Assembly (NCBI GenBank): GCA_050916095.1
Contig: CP050901.1
Location: 992,001-1,056,000 of the forward strand
DNA: 64,000 nt
Direction: 5' to 3'
From: JANPCX01 sp050916095
GTDB lineage: Bacteria; Pseudomonadota; Gammaproteobacteria; Burkholderiales; Burkholderiaceae_C
The notes below the pieces were generated by a model. That model did no database searches. It was not told where the DNA came from and was given only the letters and a program-made list of their open reading frames with translations. The first letter of the stretch is position 1. Each line of letters begins with the position of its first letter. Of the stretch, positions 17,964 to 26,681 are shown one piece after another. Both the position numbers and the translations under genes were made by a program.

Positions 17964-18434
17964 TCAGAGGACTGCAGTGAACGGCCGGGCGCGCCACGCG
18001 CGCATGAAGAAGTCGTTGCCATTGCGCTGGTCGAACGCGGCGGACAAGGTGAGGCCCCTGTCCTCAATCCTGGCCGCCAGAGCATTCTGGCGCTCCTCGA
18101 TTGAGGCGCCCTCGGGCTCGGCGCCATACTCGCCCTCCAGCGCTTCCAGCAGCTTCGTACGCCACGCCGAGGCGCGTGCCGGTACCACGCGCAATGCATC
18201 GAACAGGACATGAATTGCGCGCAGGTAATGCAGTTGCGAGTGGTCGCTGGTGGAGAGTTTCAGCCACGACGCGTGGCGCGCAGCGATGCGCGAGGCCTCC
18301 GGTAGATCGCCGCGTGCGACGTGCAATTCGACATGCAGCGAAACCTGCTGCAGGAAATCCGGATTACGCTGCACCAGGCGTTACTCCACCATTGCGAGCT
18401 GACTCTCATCGGAGGGCGAAGGAGCGCCCTTCAT
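17964..18434 (-). pseudogene. Unknown third gene of the RNA-repair cassette, interrupted by an in-frame TAA
   Basis: The ATG at 18434 overlaps the stop of the nucleotidyltransferase gene (ATGA), the signature of a coupled next gene. It reads 17 codons ending LAMVE, then TAA (18383-18381), then continues in the same frame through RLVQRNPDF for a further 138 codons. A single C-to-T change (CAA to TAA) would explain the break. The downstream part could restart at a GTG (18374) eight bases after GGAG, giving 136 residues. The product is predicted helical and rich in Ala/Arg; I do not recognise the family. It could be a fresh pseudogene, a reinitiating gene, or a sequencing error. Confidence 0.6.
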
Positions 18435-19315
18435 GCTTTCAGCCGATAGCGTTCTGTAAGTTGAGCAATCTGATGTAGTAGACGCCTCTCTTCGTCAGGC
18501 TTTGCGACAGCCGAGGACAGGTCCCCATAGTGCGCTTCAAGGCAGTGCAGGAGGTGCGATCGGATCAGTTGCTCGTCGGGTGCGTAGGGCACGGCACTCG
18601 AGTGGTACACGGCTTCGAGCTGCTTTTCCTTTTCCTGCGCCCATTCTTCAAGTTGCGGCAGAGTCCACTCACCACGCCGGATGGCTTTGAGCTGCTCGCG
18701 ATCGCGTTCTAGGTCGATGTCGCGACTAACCAAGATCTGCTCGACCTCGAGCAGCAGTCGCACGACGTGGTAGGCGAATTTCACGTCGTACCCGTGCGCC
18801 TCGACCAATTCCGCCCGCTTTCCGCTAGGAGATTTGGTTCGGATCTTGTTGAGCTGACTGTAAGCGTAGCCCTTGAACTTGTGCCACGCACCTTTATGCA
18901 GGAAGTCGCGACGGTGTTCCCGGATGTACTCACCGACCGCTGTGGACGAAAGCACACAACGGCGAGGGGTGAACAGGGAGTCGATGACATTCGGGTTGTT
19001 TTCCATCGCGAGCTGGAAGAATTTCACGATGCCAAAAACCTGGAAATCCCAAACCCTATCCAACGCCGCGACATGATGCTCCTGCCATTGCTCAAAGCGT
19101 TTTAGCTGCGCACCAAAGCCGAATATTTCGCCCGCGAGGTGCGGAAACACGATTTCCTTCGGTGGCAAGCAGATGCCATAGACGTCGACGTCCGACTCGT
19201 CAGACGAGACACCGTACGCCACGCTGCCCATCACCGTTTCAAAACATAGGTTGTTGGGCAACCACGAGGGTGGCTGGACACTGGCGCCAGCCGCTATCAC
19301 CTTGCGCAGACTCAT
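18431..19315 (-). CDS. RlaP-type nucleotidyltransferase (DNA polymerase beta superfamily)
   Basis: 294 residues. The nucleotidyltransferase active site is visible near the N terminus: MGSVAYG (29-35), then DESDVDVYG with D42 and D44 as metal ligands. The rest is helical (HKGAWHKFKGYAYSQL, RLLLEVEQIL). The size and this pattern match the family found beside RNA ligases in RNA-repair operons (RlaP, COG3541). It probably adds or trims nucleotides at broken RNA ends before sealing. A very strong ribosome site AAGGAGG precedes the ATG. The ligase gene lies 112 bases upstream and the third gene overlaps its stop. Confidence 0.75.
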   Translation of the reverse strand: MSLRKVIAAGASVQPPSWLPNNLCFETVMGSVAYGVSSDESDVDVYGICLPPKEIVFPHLAGEIFGFGAQLKRFEQWQEHHVAALDRVWDFQVFGIVKFFQLAMENNPNVIDSLFTPRRCVLSSTAVGEYIREHRRDFLHKGAWHKFKGYAYSQLNKIRTKSPSGKRAELVEAHGYDVKFAYHVVRLLLEVEQILVSRDIDLERDREQLKAIRRGEWTLPQLEEWAQEKEKQLEAVYHSSAVPYAPDEQLIRSHLLHCLEAHYGDLSSAVAKPDEERRLLHQIAQLTERYRLKA

Positions 19316-19427
19316 TGACTTCCTCCTTGCAGATATCTCGAGGCGAGCGCCTGGAGACAGCCGGGCATGGTCACCCTCCTGCCTTGGCCAACCCCACCGA
19401 AGCCGCGTTCGCGGCGATCACAGGCTC

Positions 19428-20417
19428 TCATGCGCCCTCCTTACGAAGAAACCAAGAGCGCGCCATGGCCCGAACAGCCTTATCGACTTGAGCCCAGGTT
19501 AGCCCAGAGGCCTCAAGTTCGGCCACCGATTCCTTTTGCACGTCGGCTGCAACCCAAGCAATGAAGTCTGCCGTCTGCCTCGTGTTGCGTTCGCCACCGC
19601 AAACCAATTCCAGCCCCTGATGCAGGCGCGACTCGGTCACCATCAGCTCGGCGAACTCCTGCACCGATGCGGCCGCGGCAGCGTCAATTGAGACGGCAGT
19701 CTTCGTGCCTGCGGTTCGATGCTTCTCCCCCTTTGCCTTGAACATCAACACGGCAAGGCTCTCCTTTTCCAAAGCAGTCGGGGTCGCATTGACGCTCACC
19801 GGATATAGCACCAAACCCTCTCCCAGGCCGGAGATACCGAAGGTCTGCTTCACCCATGGGTCCTCATGTTCCACCGTTGCCACACGGTGATTGAGTTCCG
19901 CCGCTGCGTGCTCGAGACTCGCGCGCGAGCCATAGTCGATCAGGATGGGCGAGCCCTCCCAGGGCAATATGTGCAACTCGGACGGAGCCCCCTGACTCGG
20001 CAACTTCGCTCGCAGTGCTTCAGGCTCAATCAAGATTTGCTCGCCGACCTGGATGGCGAAGACAACAAAGTGCTTCTTGGGCGCACTTGAGATGGCCATG
20101 CCTTTTTCGATGCCAGGACCACACCACTCGCCAAAAACGACGATTCCAGGTTCTAAAGAGGTGAACCAACTTAGGTTCGAATGCACCCACGATGCGAAGC
20201 CCTTGTAGTCTGCATCGGGCGCCAACAGTTGTGTGCGACTTTGCGCAACGACGGTATCGGGCCAAACCTGAACGGCGCAGTTCGTACCGTGCAACTTTAC
20301 CTTGGCGCGGTATTCGACCACCGGGTGTGGTCTGCCAAGAGCAGCAAGATGATCAAGCGTACGAACGCAATTGTGGAAAAGCTCAATGCTGAGCCAGGAG
20401 ATGTGCTGGATGGACAT
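19428..20417 (-). CDS. T4 Rnl2-like RNA ligase
   Basis: 329 residues with all nucleotidyl-transfer ligase motifs in order: motif I KLHGTN (41-46, K41 as predicted AMP-lysine), motif III FGEWCGPG (95-102, E97), IIIa HFVVFAI (116-122), motif IV GEGLVLYP (199-206, E200) and motif V FKAKGEKH (226-233). KxHGTN and the EWCGPG form point to the Rnl2-type RNA ligases and not to DNA ligases. It would seal 3'-OH/5'-phosphate RNA breaks using ATP. It heads a minus-strand cassette with the RlaP-type gene. The start at 20417 has only a weak ribosome site. Confidence 0.8.
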   Translation of the reverse strand: MSIQHISWLSIELFHNCVRTLDHLAALGRPHPVVEYRAKVKLHGTNCAVQVWPDTVVAQSRTQLLAPDADYKGFASWVHSNLSWFTSLEPGIVVFGEWCGPGIEKGMAISSAPKKHFVVFAIQVGEQILIEPEALRAKLPSQGAPSELHILPWEGSPILIDYGSRASLEHAAAELNHRVATVEHEDPWVKQTFGISGLGEGLVLYPVSVNATPTALEKESLAVLMFKAKGEKHRTAGTKTAVSIDAAAAASVQEFAELMVTESRLHQGLELVCGGERNTRQTADFIAWVAADVQKESVAELEASGLTWAQVDKAVRAMARSWFLRKEGA

Positions 20418-20891
20418 GGACGTGCTTTCACATTACGCCCTGCGACCATTCGCGGGACGTCCACCAGCGCTCTCGCGCGGCGCAATTTTAGCAACAACTC
20501 ACCGTCCACCAAGACGGTGAGTGCGCCTGTTTCTGCGACAAGCACCATTTCTCGCTGTTCGTCGCTGCAGCGAAGTGAGCGCAATTCGACGGCCCCGAGG
20601 CGTCGAGCTTGTGGGTAAAGAGGCTCGTTGCGGCAAGGCTGCGAATTCTGGTCAGGGCAACACTGTTTGGTCGCGCGGCCGACTGCTTTGGTTCGATAGC
20701 AGCCGCACAAGCTCTCCCCGACAGTTTCAAACAGTGCCGTCCGCACAAGACCGCGAACGGGCCGGCGCTGTTCAAAACTTCAATCGCCAGGACTATCGGC
20801 AAATCCGAATTGCCCCCGATTACCCGTCCATCTCCACCTTTTGAGTCAGCGCACCACGCGCTCCAATGGAGGCCAATTCGTCTCCATCCGA
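20418..20891. other. Gene-poor stretch between the RNA ligase and the kinase genes
   Basis: About 470 bases between divergent genes, so the promoters of both units should lie here; no convincing -35/-10 pair or sigma-54 site was found. A perfect 8-bp hairpin (CTCACCGT/ACGGTGAG, 20498-20521) stands about 80 bases upstream of the ligase start. A minus-strand frame contains a protein-like stretch (VLVAETGALTVLVDGELL) that might be a decayed gene, but I cannot support it. Confidence 0.4.
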
Positions 20892-22823
20892 ATGGCCACC
20901 ACTTTGCCCCACTCCCCCAAGGCGTCCGCCAGCGCGCGGCCGTCCACGGCGCAGGCTCCGCGTTCAGCGGGGCCGCGTGCGTTTGGGCGGTTTGTCTTGT
21001 TGCAATTGCTGGGCAAAAGCGAACTCACGATGTCGTGGTTGGCCAGCGACCCGCGCTCGGGGCAAGAGGTCATTCTGGCCATGCCCCGCGTGCAACCCGT
21101 GGACGAATTTGCCCTTGAGGTGTGGCAGCGTGACGCGCGCAAAGCATCGCGACTGAACCATCCGCATTTGGCCCATGTCATTGAATCGGGCGTGCAAGAC
21201 CACTGGCCTTACTTCGTGGTGGACCGTGCACTGGGCGTGACATTGCCGGAGTGGTTGGCTGAGCACTCGAACAGCACCGCGCTGGAACAGGTCGGCTGGT
21301 TGTGCCAGGCCTTGGAGGGGCTGGCTTATGCCCATGAGGCCGGTGTGTCCCATGGCGATTTACAACTCCACCAACTGCTCATCAACGAACACGGCACGGT
21401 GCGGGTGATGGCCCTGGCCTGTGCCAACGAGCCCAGCAGAGGCGAAGGTGGCGGGCGTGGCACCACCCACTCCATGCCTCTGGATCCGGCAGAGCTGCGC
21501 ACACAACGTGCCACGGCAGAACGTGATTTGCTGGGCTGCGGACTTTTGCTGCACGTATTGCTCTCGGGTGAGAGTCCGTTGAACGAAAACGATTTTTCGC
21601 GTGTGATCCAGCGCATGCCTCCTTTGGGACACGATCTGTTGCGCCTGCCCTGGACGACCCCGGCGCCTGTGTCAGAGGCCCTGCGCGCGATTGCCAACCG
21701 TGCGGTGGCTTCCCAGCCGCGCCAGCGGTACCTGAATGCCCGCACCTTTTTGCGAGCGCTGCAAGGTTGGTGTGAGGTTGAAGGCCAAGACAACGGTGGC
21801 CCGCTGGTGTTGCTGCTGGACCGGCTTCGCACTGTGGGCCACTTGCCCGCCATGCCGGGTGTGGGCCAACGTGTGGCGCGGCTGTCCAGCATGGACGGGC
21901 AACACACCGACGCCATTGCCGAACAAATTTTGCAAGACATGGCCCTGAGTTTTGAGTTGCTGCGCCAGGTGAATGCTGTGTCTATCAGTGGCGGGCAGCT
22001 CGCGGGTGGTGGCCCGGTTCTCACCGTGCGGCGAGCTGTGGCCATGTTGGGTCTCAACGGCGTTCGTTTGGCGGGCAACGGTTTGCGTGCTTGGCCTGGC
22101 CCTTTGTCTGAGACCGGTGCCGCGGCCATGGAGCGCACCATGGAACGGGTCCGTTTGGCGGGTCATGTGGCTCAGTTGCTGCGGCCTGCGGGGTTTGACC
22201 CGGAAATGGTTTACCTCGTCAGCGCCTTGCAGAATCTTGGACGTTTGCTGGTGCAGTACCACTTTCCCGACGAAGCGGAACAAATCCGCCAGCTCATGCG
22301 CCCCGCGCCTGCACCGCCGGGGAGCGAGCTCGGCACGCCGGAGTTACCCGGCATGAGCGAATCCATGGCCTCTTTGGCGGTGCTGGGCGCAGACATTGAG
22401 TCCCTCGGTGCCGCAGTCGCCAAACACTGGGGCCTGGGCGAAGAGGTGCAGCACATGATGCGTCGCTTGCCCACCACGCGGCCTGTCCGCAGCCCCGATG
22501 GCGACGCCGACTTGATTCGCGCCGCAGCCAGTGCCGCCAATGAAGCCGTAGACGTGCTGACCTATTTGCCGCAGTCGAAAATGGGCAATGCTTTGGCCCA
22601 GGTGACACAGCGGTACGCGCGTCTTTTGCACCTGGAGACCACCAGTTTGGCCCAGGCCTTGGGGCAGGCTCGAACAATGTTGCGGCAAGGCGCGAGCCCA
22701 TCAGCCCCAACACCGGCAGTGGGTGCCGCCCCGGGCCACACACCGCGGGTTCAGGCAAATGTTGGTGCAGGAACTACAGCTGCCGTTTCCGCCGTTGCAG
22801 TAAAGCGAAATGTCGGCGGCTGA
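20892..22823 (+). CDS. Pseudokinase-HDOD domain protein
   Basis: 643 residues from the ATG at 20892 (a TTG at 20841 is the longer option; neither has a good ribosome site). Residues 30-290 have a protein-kinase fold pattern but key residues are gone: the beta-3 lysine position reads VILAM (60-64), the catalytic loop is HGDLQLHQL (154-162) without the usual Lys and Asn, and the DFG is replaced by ALACA. An HDOD domain follows (about 300-510: GHLPAMPGVGQRVARLS, LGLNGVRLAG, ALQNLGRLLVQYHFPDE). The C-terminal tail is low complexity. It probably senses or scaffolds for the active kinase encoded next. Confidence 0.8.
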   Translation: MATTLPHSPKASASARPSTAQAPRSAGPRAFGRFVLLQLLGKSELTMSWLASDPRSGQEVILAMPRVQPVDEFALEVWQRDARKASRLNHPHLAHVIESGVQDHWPYFVVDRALGVTLPEWLAEHSNSTALEQVGWLCQALEGLAYAHEAGVSHGDLQLHQLLINEHGTVRVMALACANEPSRGEGGGRGTTHSMPLDPAELRTQRATAERDLLGCGLLLHVLLSGESPLNENDFSRVIQRMPPLGHDLLRLPWTTPAPVSEALRAIANRAVASQPRQRYLNARTFLRALQGWCEVEGQDNGGPLVLLLDRLRTVGHLPAMPGVGQRVARLSSMDGQHTDAIAEQILQDMALSFELLRQVNAVSISGGQLAGGGPVLTVRRAVAMLGLNGVRLAGNGLRAWPGPLSETGAAAMERTMERVRLAGHVAQLLRPAGFDPEMVYLVSALQNLGRLLVQYHFPDEAEQIRQLMRPAPAPPGSELGTPELPGMSESMASLAVLGADIESLGAAVAKHWGLGEEVQHMMRRLPTTRPVRSPDGDADLIRAAASAANEAVDVLTYLPQSKMGNALAQVTQRYARLLHLETTSLAQALGQARTMLRQGASPSAPTPAVGAAPGHTPRVQANVGAGTTAAVSAVAVKRNVGG

Positions 22824-22832
22824 GTGAGCACC

Positions 22833-25295
22833 ATGACATCCAACACCGCCCTGGCTGAACCCACCCACGTGGGGCGGTTCGAGTTGCGCCGCATCTTGGG
22901 CCAAGGTGCGCAAGCAACCGTTTGGCTGGCATTCGATCCGCGCTTAGAGCGTGAGGTGGCCGTCAAGCTACTGCGTGGCGACACGACCAAACCCTCTCAA
23001 GGCGACCATCCCTGGCTGCAAGAAGCGCGGCATGTCAGCCGTTTGAAACACGCCCACATCGTTCCCGTCTACGAGGCAGACACCCACCAAGGTCAGCCCT
23101 ATTTGGTGTTCGAGTACGTGGCTGGGCGCACCTTGTCTGACCATTCGAAAAAACAAGGTGCCATGCCGCCTCGCCAGGCGGTTCCCTTGATGCTGGGCGT
23201 GCTCGATGCCTTGCAGGCAGCCCATGCCAGCGGGGTGGTTCATCGTGACCTCAAACCGTCTAATGTGCTGGTGGATGCGGCCGGCCTGGCCCGAGTCATG
23301 GACTTCGGCATTGCCGCCCGCGTTCAAGGCGAACCTCAGCCTGGCAGCGCCGCAGTGCTCAGCGGAACCCCGGGTTATATGTCGCCCGAAGCGGCTGACG
23401 GCGCACCTCCAGCTCCAAGCATGGATGTGTTCGCCGCTGGCTTGGTGCTGGCCGAGCTGCTGACTGGCAAACCCCTGGTGTCTGAGAAAGACCCTTACAG
23501 GGCGCTCTACCGCATCGCCCACGAAGACTTGCAGTTGCCAGCCAACCTCAGCAGCGAGGTCGATGACGGCTTGCGCGCCATCGTGCAGCGAGCCCTCGCC
23601 CGTGACCCTGCCTTGCGTCACAGCAGCGCTGCGGCATTTCGCGACGCCTTGCAAGCCTGGATGTCACCGCAAGTCTTGCCGTCCGAGTCTGGTGACACGG
23701 CCAAAGCCAACAGTGGCACCCTGGAGTTCCTGCTGCGCCGCATGCGTCACAAGAGCGACTTCCCTGCCATGTCAGACTCGGTGGGCCGCATCCAGCGCGT
23801 GGCCAACTCTGAGAACGAAAGCCTGGGCAGTTTGTCCGCAGAAATTCTGCAAGACGTGGCATTGACCAACAAGCTGCTGCGCATGGTCAACACCGCACAT
23901 TTTTCGCATGCCAGTGGTGGCGGCATCAGCACCGTGTCGCGTGCGGTGGCTTTGGTGGGCTTTGCAGGCATCCGCAACATGGCGCTGAGTGTGGTGCTCT
24001 TGGAGCACATGCAAGACAAAACCCATGCCGTTGTTTTGAAAGAAGAGTTTCTGCGCTCACTCATGGCGGGCTCCTTGGCCACTGAGCTGTGCCCGGTCGC
24101 CCGTGAAGGTGAAGAGGCTTTCATTGGGGCCATGTTTCAAAACTTGGGCCGCTTGCTCACGGAGTTTTATTTCCCGGAGGAAGCGCGTCAGGTACGCAAT
24201 GCGGTCGCAGCCAGCGCCGCTCACAACAAAGGCACGAATGCCGAAGAAACCGCCGCAACCCATGTTCTGGGTTTGAGCTTTGAAGACCTCGGGCTGGGGG
24301 TGGCAAAAACTTGGGGTCTGCCTGAGAGTTTGCAGAAAACCATGCGCAAACCGCAGGGCGAGCCGCCGCCGCAACTGCCGAGCACCCCCGCCGAGCGCCA
24401 ACGCTGGTTGGCACTGGCCTGCAACGACATGGCCGACGCCATGATCAAAACCGAGGGCCCGGCGCGGGGCAAAGCCGTGTCTGAGTTGGCCAAACGTTAC
24501 GCCGCCACGCTGGGCGTGAAACCTAAAGACATCGAAGCCGCTGCCGTAAACGCCCAGCAAAAACTCGCCGCCATGGCCCAGGCCATGGGCTTGCAGCTGC
24601 ATAAAAGCAGCAAGGCCAGCTCCTTGCTCGATGTGGCCGATTCGTCCCGCAGTGATGCGGGCGGCGATTCGCTCAGTCCACACGCCTTGCAGGCGACGGT
24701 TACTGCCATGCCACGACCCGCATCGGGGCAGGGCGAGGCGACATCGACCGGCGAAGCCCAGAACCGTTTAGGCAGCAGCGCCCCTGCAGCCGACGTGTTG
24801 GCCGCTGGCATCCAAGACATCACCAACAGCATGGTGGAAAACTTCAAGCTCAATGAAGTGCTGCGCATGATTTTGGAAACCATGTTCCGCGCGCTGGAGT
24901 TTCGCCGCATTGTGTTTTGTTTGCGCGACCCCAAAACCAATATGCTGACGGGCCGCTTCGGTTTGGGCGACAACGCCGCCAGCGTCGCCCAAGCCTTCAA
25001 AGTGTCACTCAACCCCACAAGTGATTTGTTCACTGCCATTTGCCTCAAAGGTATGGACACCTTGATAAGCGACAGCAGCACCGGCACCGTGGGCCAGCGC
25101 CTGCCCGATTGGTACCGCAAAGAAGTGAACGCGCCGTGTTTCCTGCTGCTGCCCTTGCAGATGAAGGGCGCCACCTTCGCCCTCATTTACGCCGACAAAG
25201 CGCAGGCGGGCGATATGGCCTTGGGCGAAAAAGAGTTGTCGCTGTTGCGCACCTTGCGCAACCAAGGCGTGATGGCTTTTAAACAAGCCAGTTGA
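22833..25295 (+). CDS. Ser/Thr protein kinase-HDOD-GAF protein
   Basis: About 820 residues. From the ATG at 22833 (a GTG at 22824 is possible) the kinase has all active residues: glycine loop GQGAQATV (24-31), VAVK (K45), HRDLKPSN (137-144), DFG (157-159) and GTPGYMSPE (178-186). An HDOD domain follows (about 290-500: DFPAMSDSVGRIQ, LVGFAGIRNMALSV, MFQNLGRLLTEFYFPEE), then a GAF-like domain (about 650-820: DITNSMVENFKLNEVLRMIL, FALIYADK). HDOD proteins act in signalling of motility, cyclic-nucleotide or stress responses. It starts within ten bases of the pseudokinase stop and shares its architecture, so the pair arose by duplication. Confidence 0.86.
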   Translation: MTSNTALAEPTHVGRFELRRILGQGAQATVWLAFDPRLEREVAVKLLRGDTTKPSQGDHPWLQEARHVSRLKHAHIVPVYEADTHQGQPYLVFEYVAGRTLSDHSKKQGAMPPRQAVPLMLGVLDALQAAHASGVVHRDLKPSNVLVDAAGLARVMDFGIAARVQGEPQPGSAAVLSGTPGYMSPEAADGAPPAPSMDVFAAGLVLAELLTGKPLVSEKDPYRALYRIAHEDLQLPANLSSEVDDGLRAIVQRALARDPALRHSSAAAFRDALQAWMSPQVLPSESGDTAKANSGTLEFLLRRMRHKSDFPAMSDSVGRIQRVANSENESLGSLSAEILQDVALTNKLLRMVNTAHFSHASGGGISTVSRAVALVGFAGIRNMALSVVLLEHMQDKTHAVVLKEEFLRSLMAGSLATELCPVAREGEEAFIGAMFQNLGRLLTEFYFPEEARQVRNAVAASAAHNKGTNAEETAATHVLGLSFEDLGLGVAKTWGLPESLQKTMRKPQGEPPPQLPSTPAERQRWLALACNDMADAMIKTEGPARGKAVSELAKRYAATLGVKPKDIEAAAVNAQQKLAAMAQAMGLQLHKSSKASSLLDVADSSRSDAGGDSLSPHALQATVTAMPRPASGQGEATSTGEAQNRLGSSAPAADVLAAGIQDITNSMVENFKLNEVLRMILETMFRALEFRRIVFCLRDPKTNMLTGRFGLGDNAASVAQAFKVSLNPTSDLFTAICLKGMDTLISDSSTGTVGQRLPDWYRKEVNAPCFLLLPLQMKGATFALIYADKAQAGDMALGEKELSLLRTLRNQGVMAFKQAS

Positions 25296-25330
25296 GCAGC
25301 ATCGGCTTGATGCATGCGATGGGGAATAAG

Positions 25331-25432
25331 GTTGACGAGCCTGATCTCGGCACTGGTCACAACAGTTAGGGCTGCTTCGTTCCCGACCTGACCCGGTTGG
25401 CCGTGCTTCCATGCGAGGAGGCCCGTCGGGGC
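25331..25432 (-). ncRNA. ffs: Signal recognition particle RNA (4.5S RNA)
   Basis: The minus strand carries GGGTCAGGTCGGGAACGAAG followed by CAGCCC, the conserved Ffh-binding hairpin of bacterial 4.5S RNA. The ends pair: GACGGGCCT near the 5' end with AGGCTCGTC near the 3' end, giving a hairpin-like RNA of about 100 nt, normal for this order. It acts with Ffh in delivering membrane proteins. The exact ends are estimated from the pairing. Confidence 0.9.
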
Positions 25433-25527
25433 TGATTGTAGTGGCTGGCTTGGAGAGGGATGGGCCCCAACGTCCGAAATCACTGGATCGATGTCCCGGG
25501 TGTTGCCATCCAACCCGACCATCGCAA

Positions 25528-25560
25528 CAAAAAAAAGGTGGGGCCCTATGAGCCCCACCC
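25528..25560 (-). terminator. Rho-independent terminator of the amino-acid-binding-protein gene
   Basis: On the minus strand GGTGGGGC pairs with GCCCCACC around a seven-base loop, followed by at least eight T. It lies about 50 bases after the gene's stop. A second perfect hairpin (TCGAAGGCC/GGCCTTCGA, 25571-25594) stands between the stop and this terminator. Confidence 0.88.
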
Positions 25561-25608
25561 TTTTGATTCATCGAAGGCCTGCTTCGGCCTTCGATTGAAT
25601 GACAGCGT

Positions 25609-26520
25609 TTACTGCGCTGGTGCGTCGCTCAATGCTTTCATGTTGGCGCGCAATTCGTCGTTCATCGGCAGGTTCAAGTTAGCACCGCGCGGTGGAATGG
25701 GTGACTGGAACCATTTTTTGTACAACTTTTCGAAGTCACCGCTCTTGATCAAGCCGGCGATCGTATCGTCGACCAGCTTTTTGAACTCTGGATCGCCCTT
25801 GCGCACCATGATCGCGTAAGGTTCAACCTGTAGCGCGTCACCCACCACTTCCCACTCAGCAGGGTTTTTAGCATTGGCCGCCAAGCCGAAGAGCAGGATG
25901 TCGTCCATTGCAAAAGCAACTGCACGGCCATTTTCAACGTTCAAGAAAGAGTCAGCATGGTCCTTACCGGCAATCACGTTGATGTCGGTGAAATTGTTGG
26001 TGGTGATGTATCTGCGCAGCACCTGGAAGTTCGTGGTGCCAGAAGTCGTGGAAACCGATTTGCCGCGCAGGTCCGGGTAATTTTTGATGCCTGAACCTTT
26101 TTTGGTCAGCAATCTTGTGCCGGTGTAGAAATAGTTGATAGCGAAATCAACTTGTTCGTTGCGGGCTTTGTTGTTGGTGGTGGAACCGCACTCAATGTCG
26201 ATGGTGCCGTTCATCAAAAGCGGAATGCGGTTTTGTGAGGTGACGGCTTGGAGTTCAACTTTTAAATCAGGCTTCTTGACTTTGGCTTTGACTGCATCGA
26301 TCACACGTTCGCAAATCTCGACGCCGAAACCAATCGGCTTGGCGTTGTCGAGGTAGCTGAACGGCACCGACGACTCGCGGTAGGCCACACGCATGGTGCC
26401 GGTCTCTGCAATTTTGGCCAAGGTAGGTTTGCCATCTTGAGCTTGGGCGGCGGGCCACAACAGTGCACCTGCCGCGATGACGGCCAGGGTTTGGCGCAAA
26501 GGAGAGTTGAACAAGGGCAT
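25609..26520 (-). CDS. gltI: Glutamate/aspartate ABC transporter substrate-binding protein
   Basis: Periplasmic receptor, 303 residues, the size of E. coli GltI. The signal peptide ends near AAQA (24-27). The mature part begins DGKPTLAKIAETGTMRVAYRESSVPFSY, typical of the family 3 amino-acid-binding proteins; ERVIDAVK, TIDIECGSTTNN and SVSTTSGTTN are signature stretches for GltI. No permease or ATPase genes adjoin it, so it is an orphan receptor or works with a transporter encoded elsewhere. Ligand preference is inferred from family likeness. Confidence 0.85.
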   Translation of the reverse strand: MPLFNSPLRQTLAVIAAGALLWPAAQAQDGKPTLAKIAETGTMRVAYRESSVPFSYLDNAKPIGFGVEICERVIDAVKAKVKKPDLKVELQAVTSQNRIPLLMNGTIDIECGSTTNNKARNEQVDFAINYFYTGTRLLTKKGSGIKNYPDLRGKSVSTTSGTTNFQVLRRYITTNNFTDINVIAGKDHADSFLNVENGRAVAFAMDDILLFGLAANAKNPAEWEVVGDALQVEPYAIMVRKGDPEFKKLVDDTIAGLIKSGDFEKLYKKWFQSPIPPRGANLNLPMNDELRANMKALSDAPAQ

Positions 26521-26681
26521 GGGGGCATCCTTTCGGGAAACGGGTGAATGACGAATTCAGTTTAGGCATGGTGCCATGACTGTGCAACTGTCAAATTCCC
26601 TTGCGGGTATGTTGTGACGGCATATCTGAAACGCTGCAACAAGGTGTGGCGATGCCCCGGGGTTTTCCCGCGTAGTGCGCC

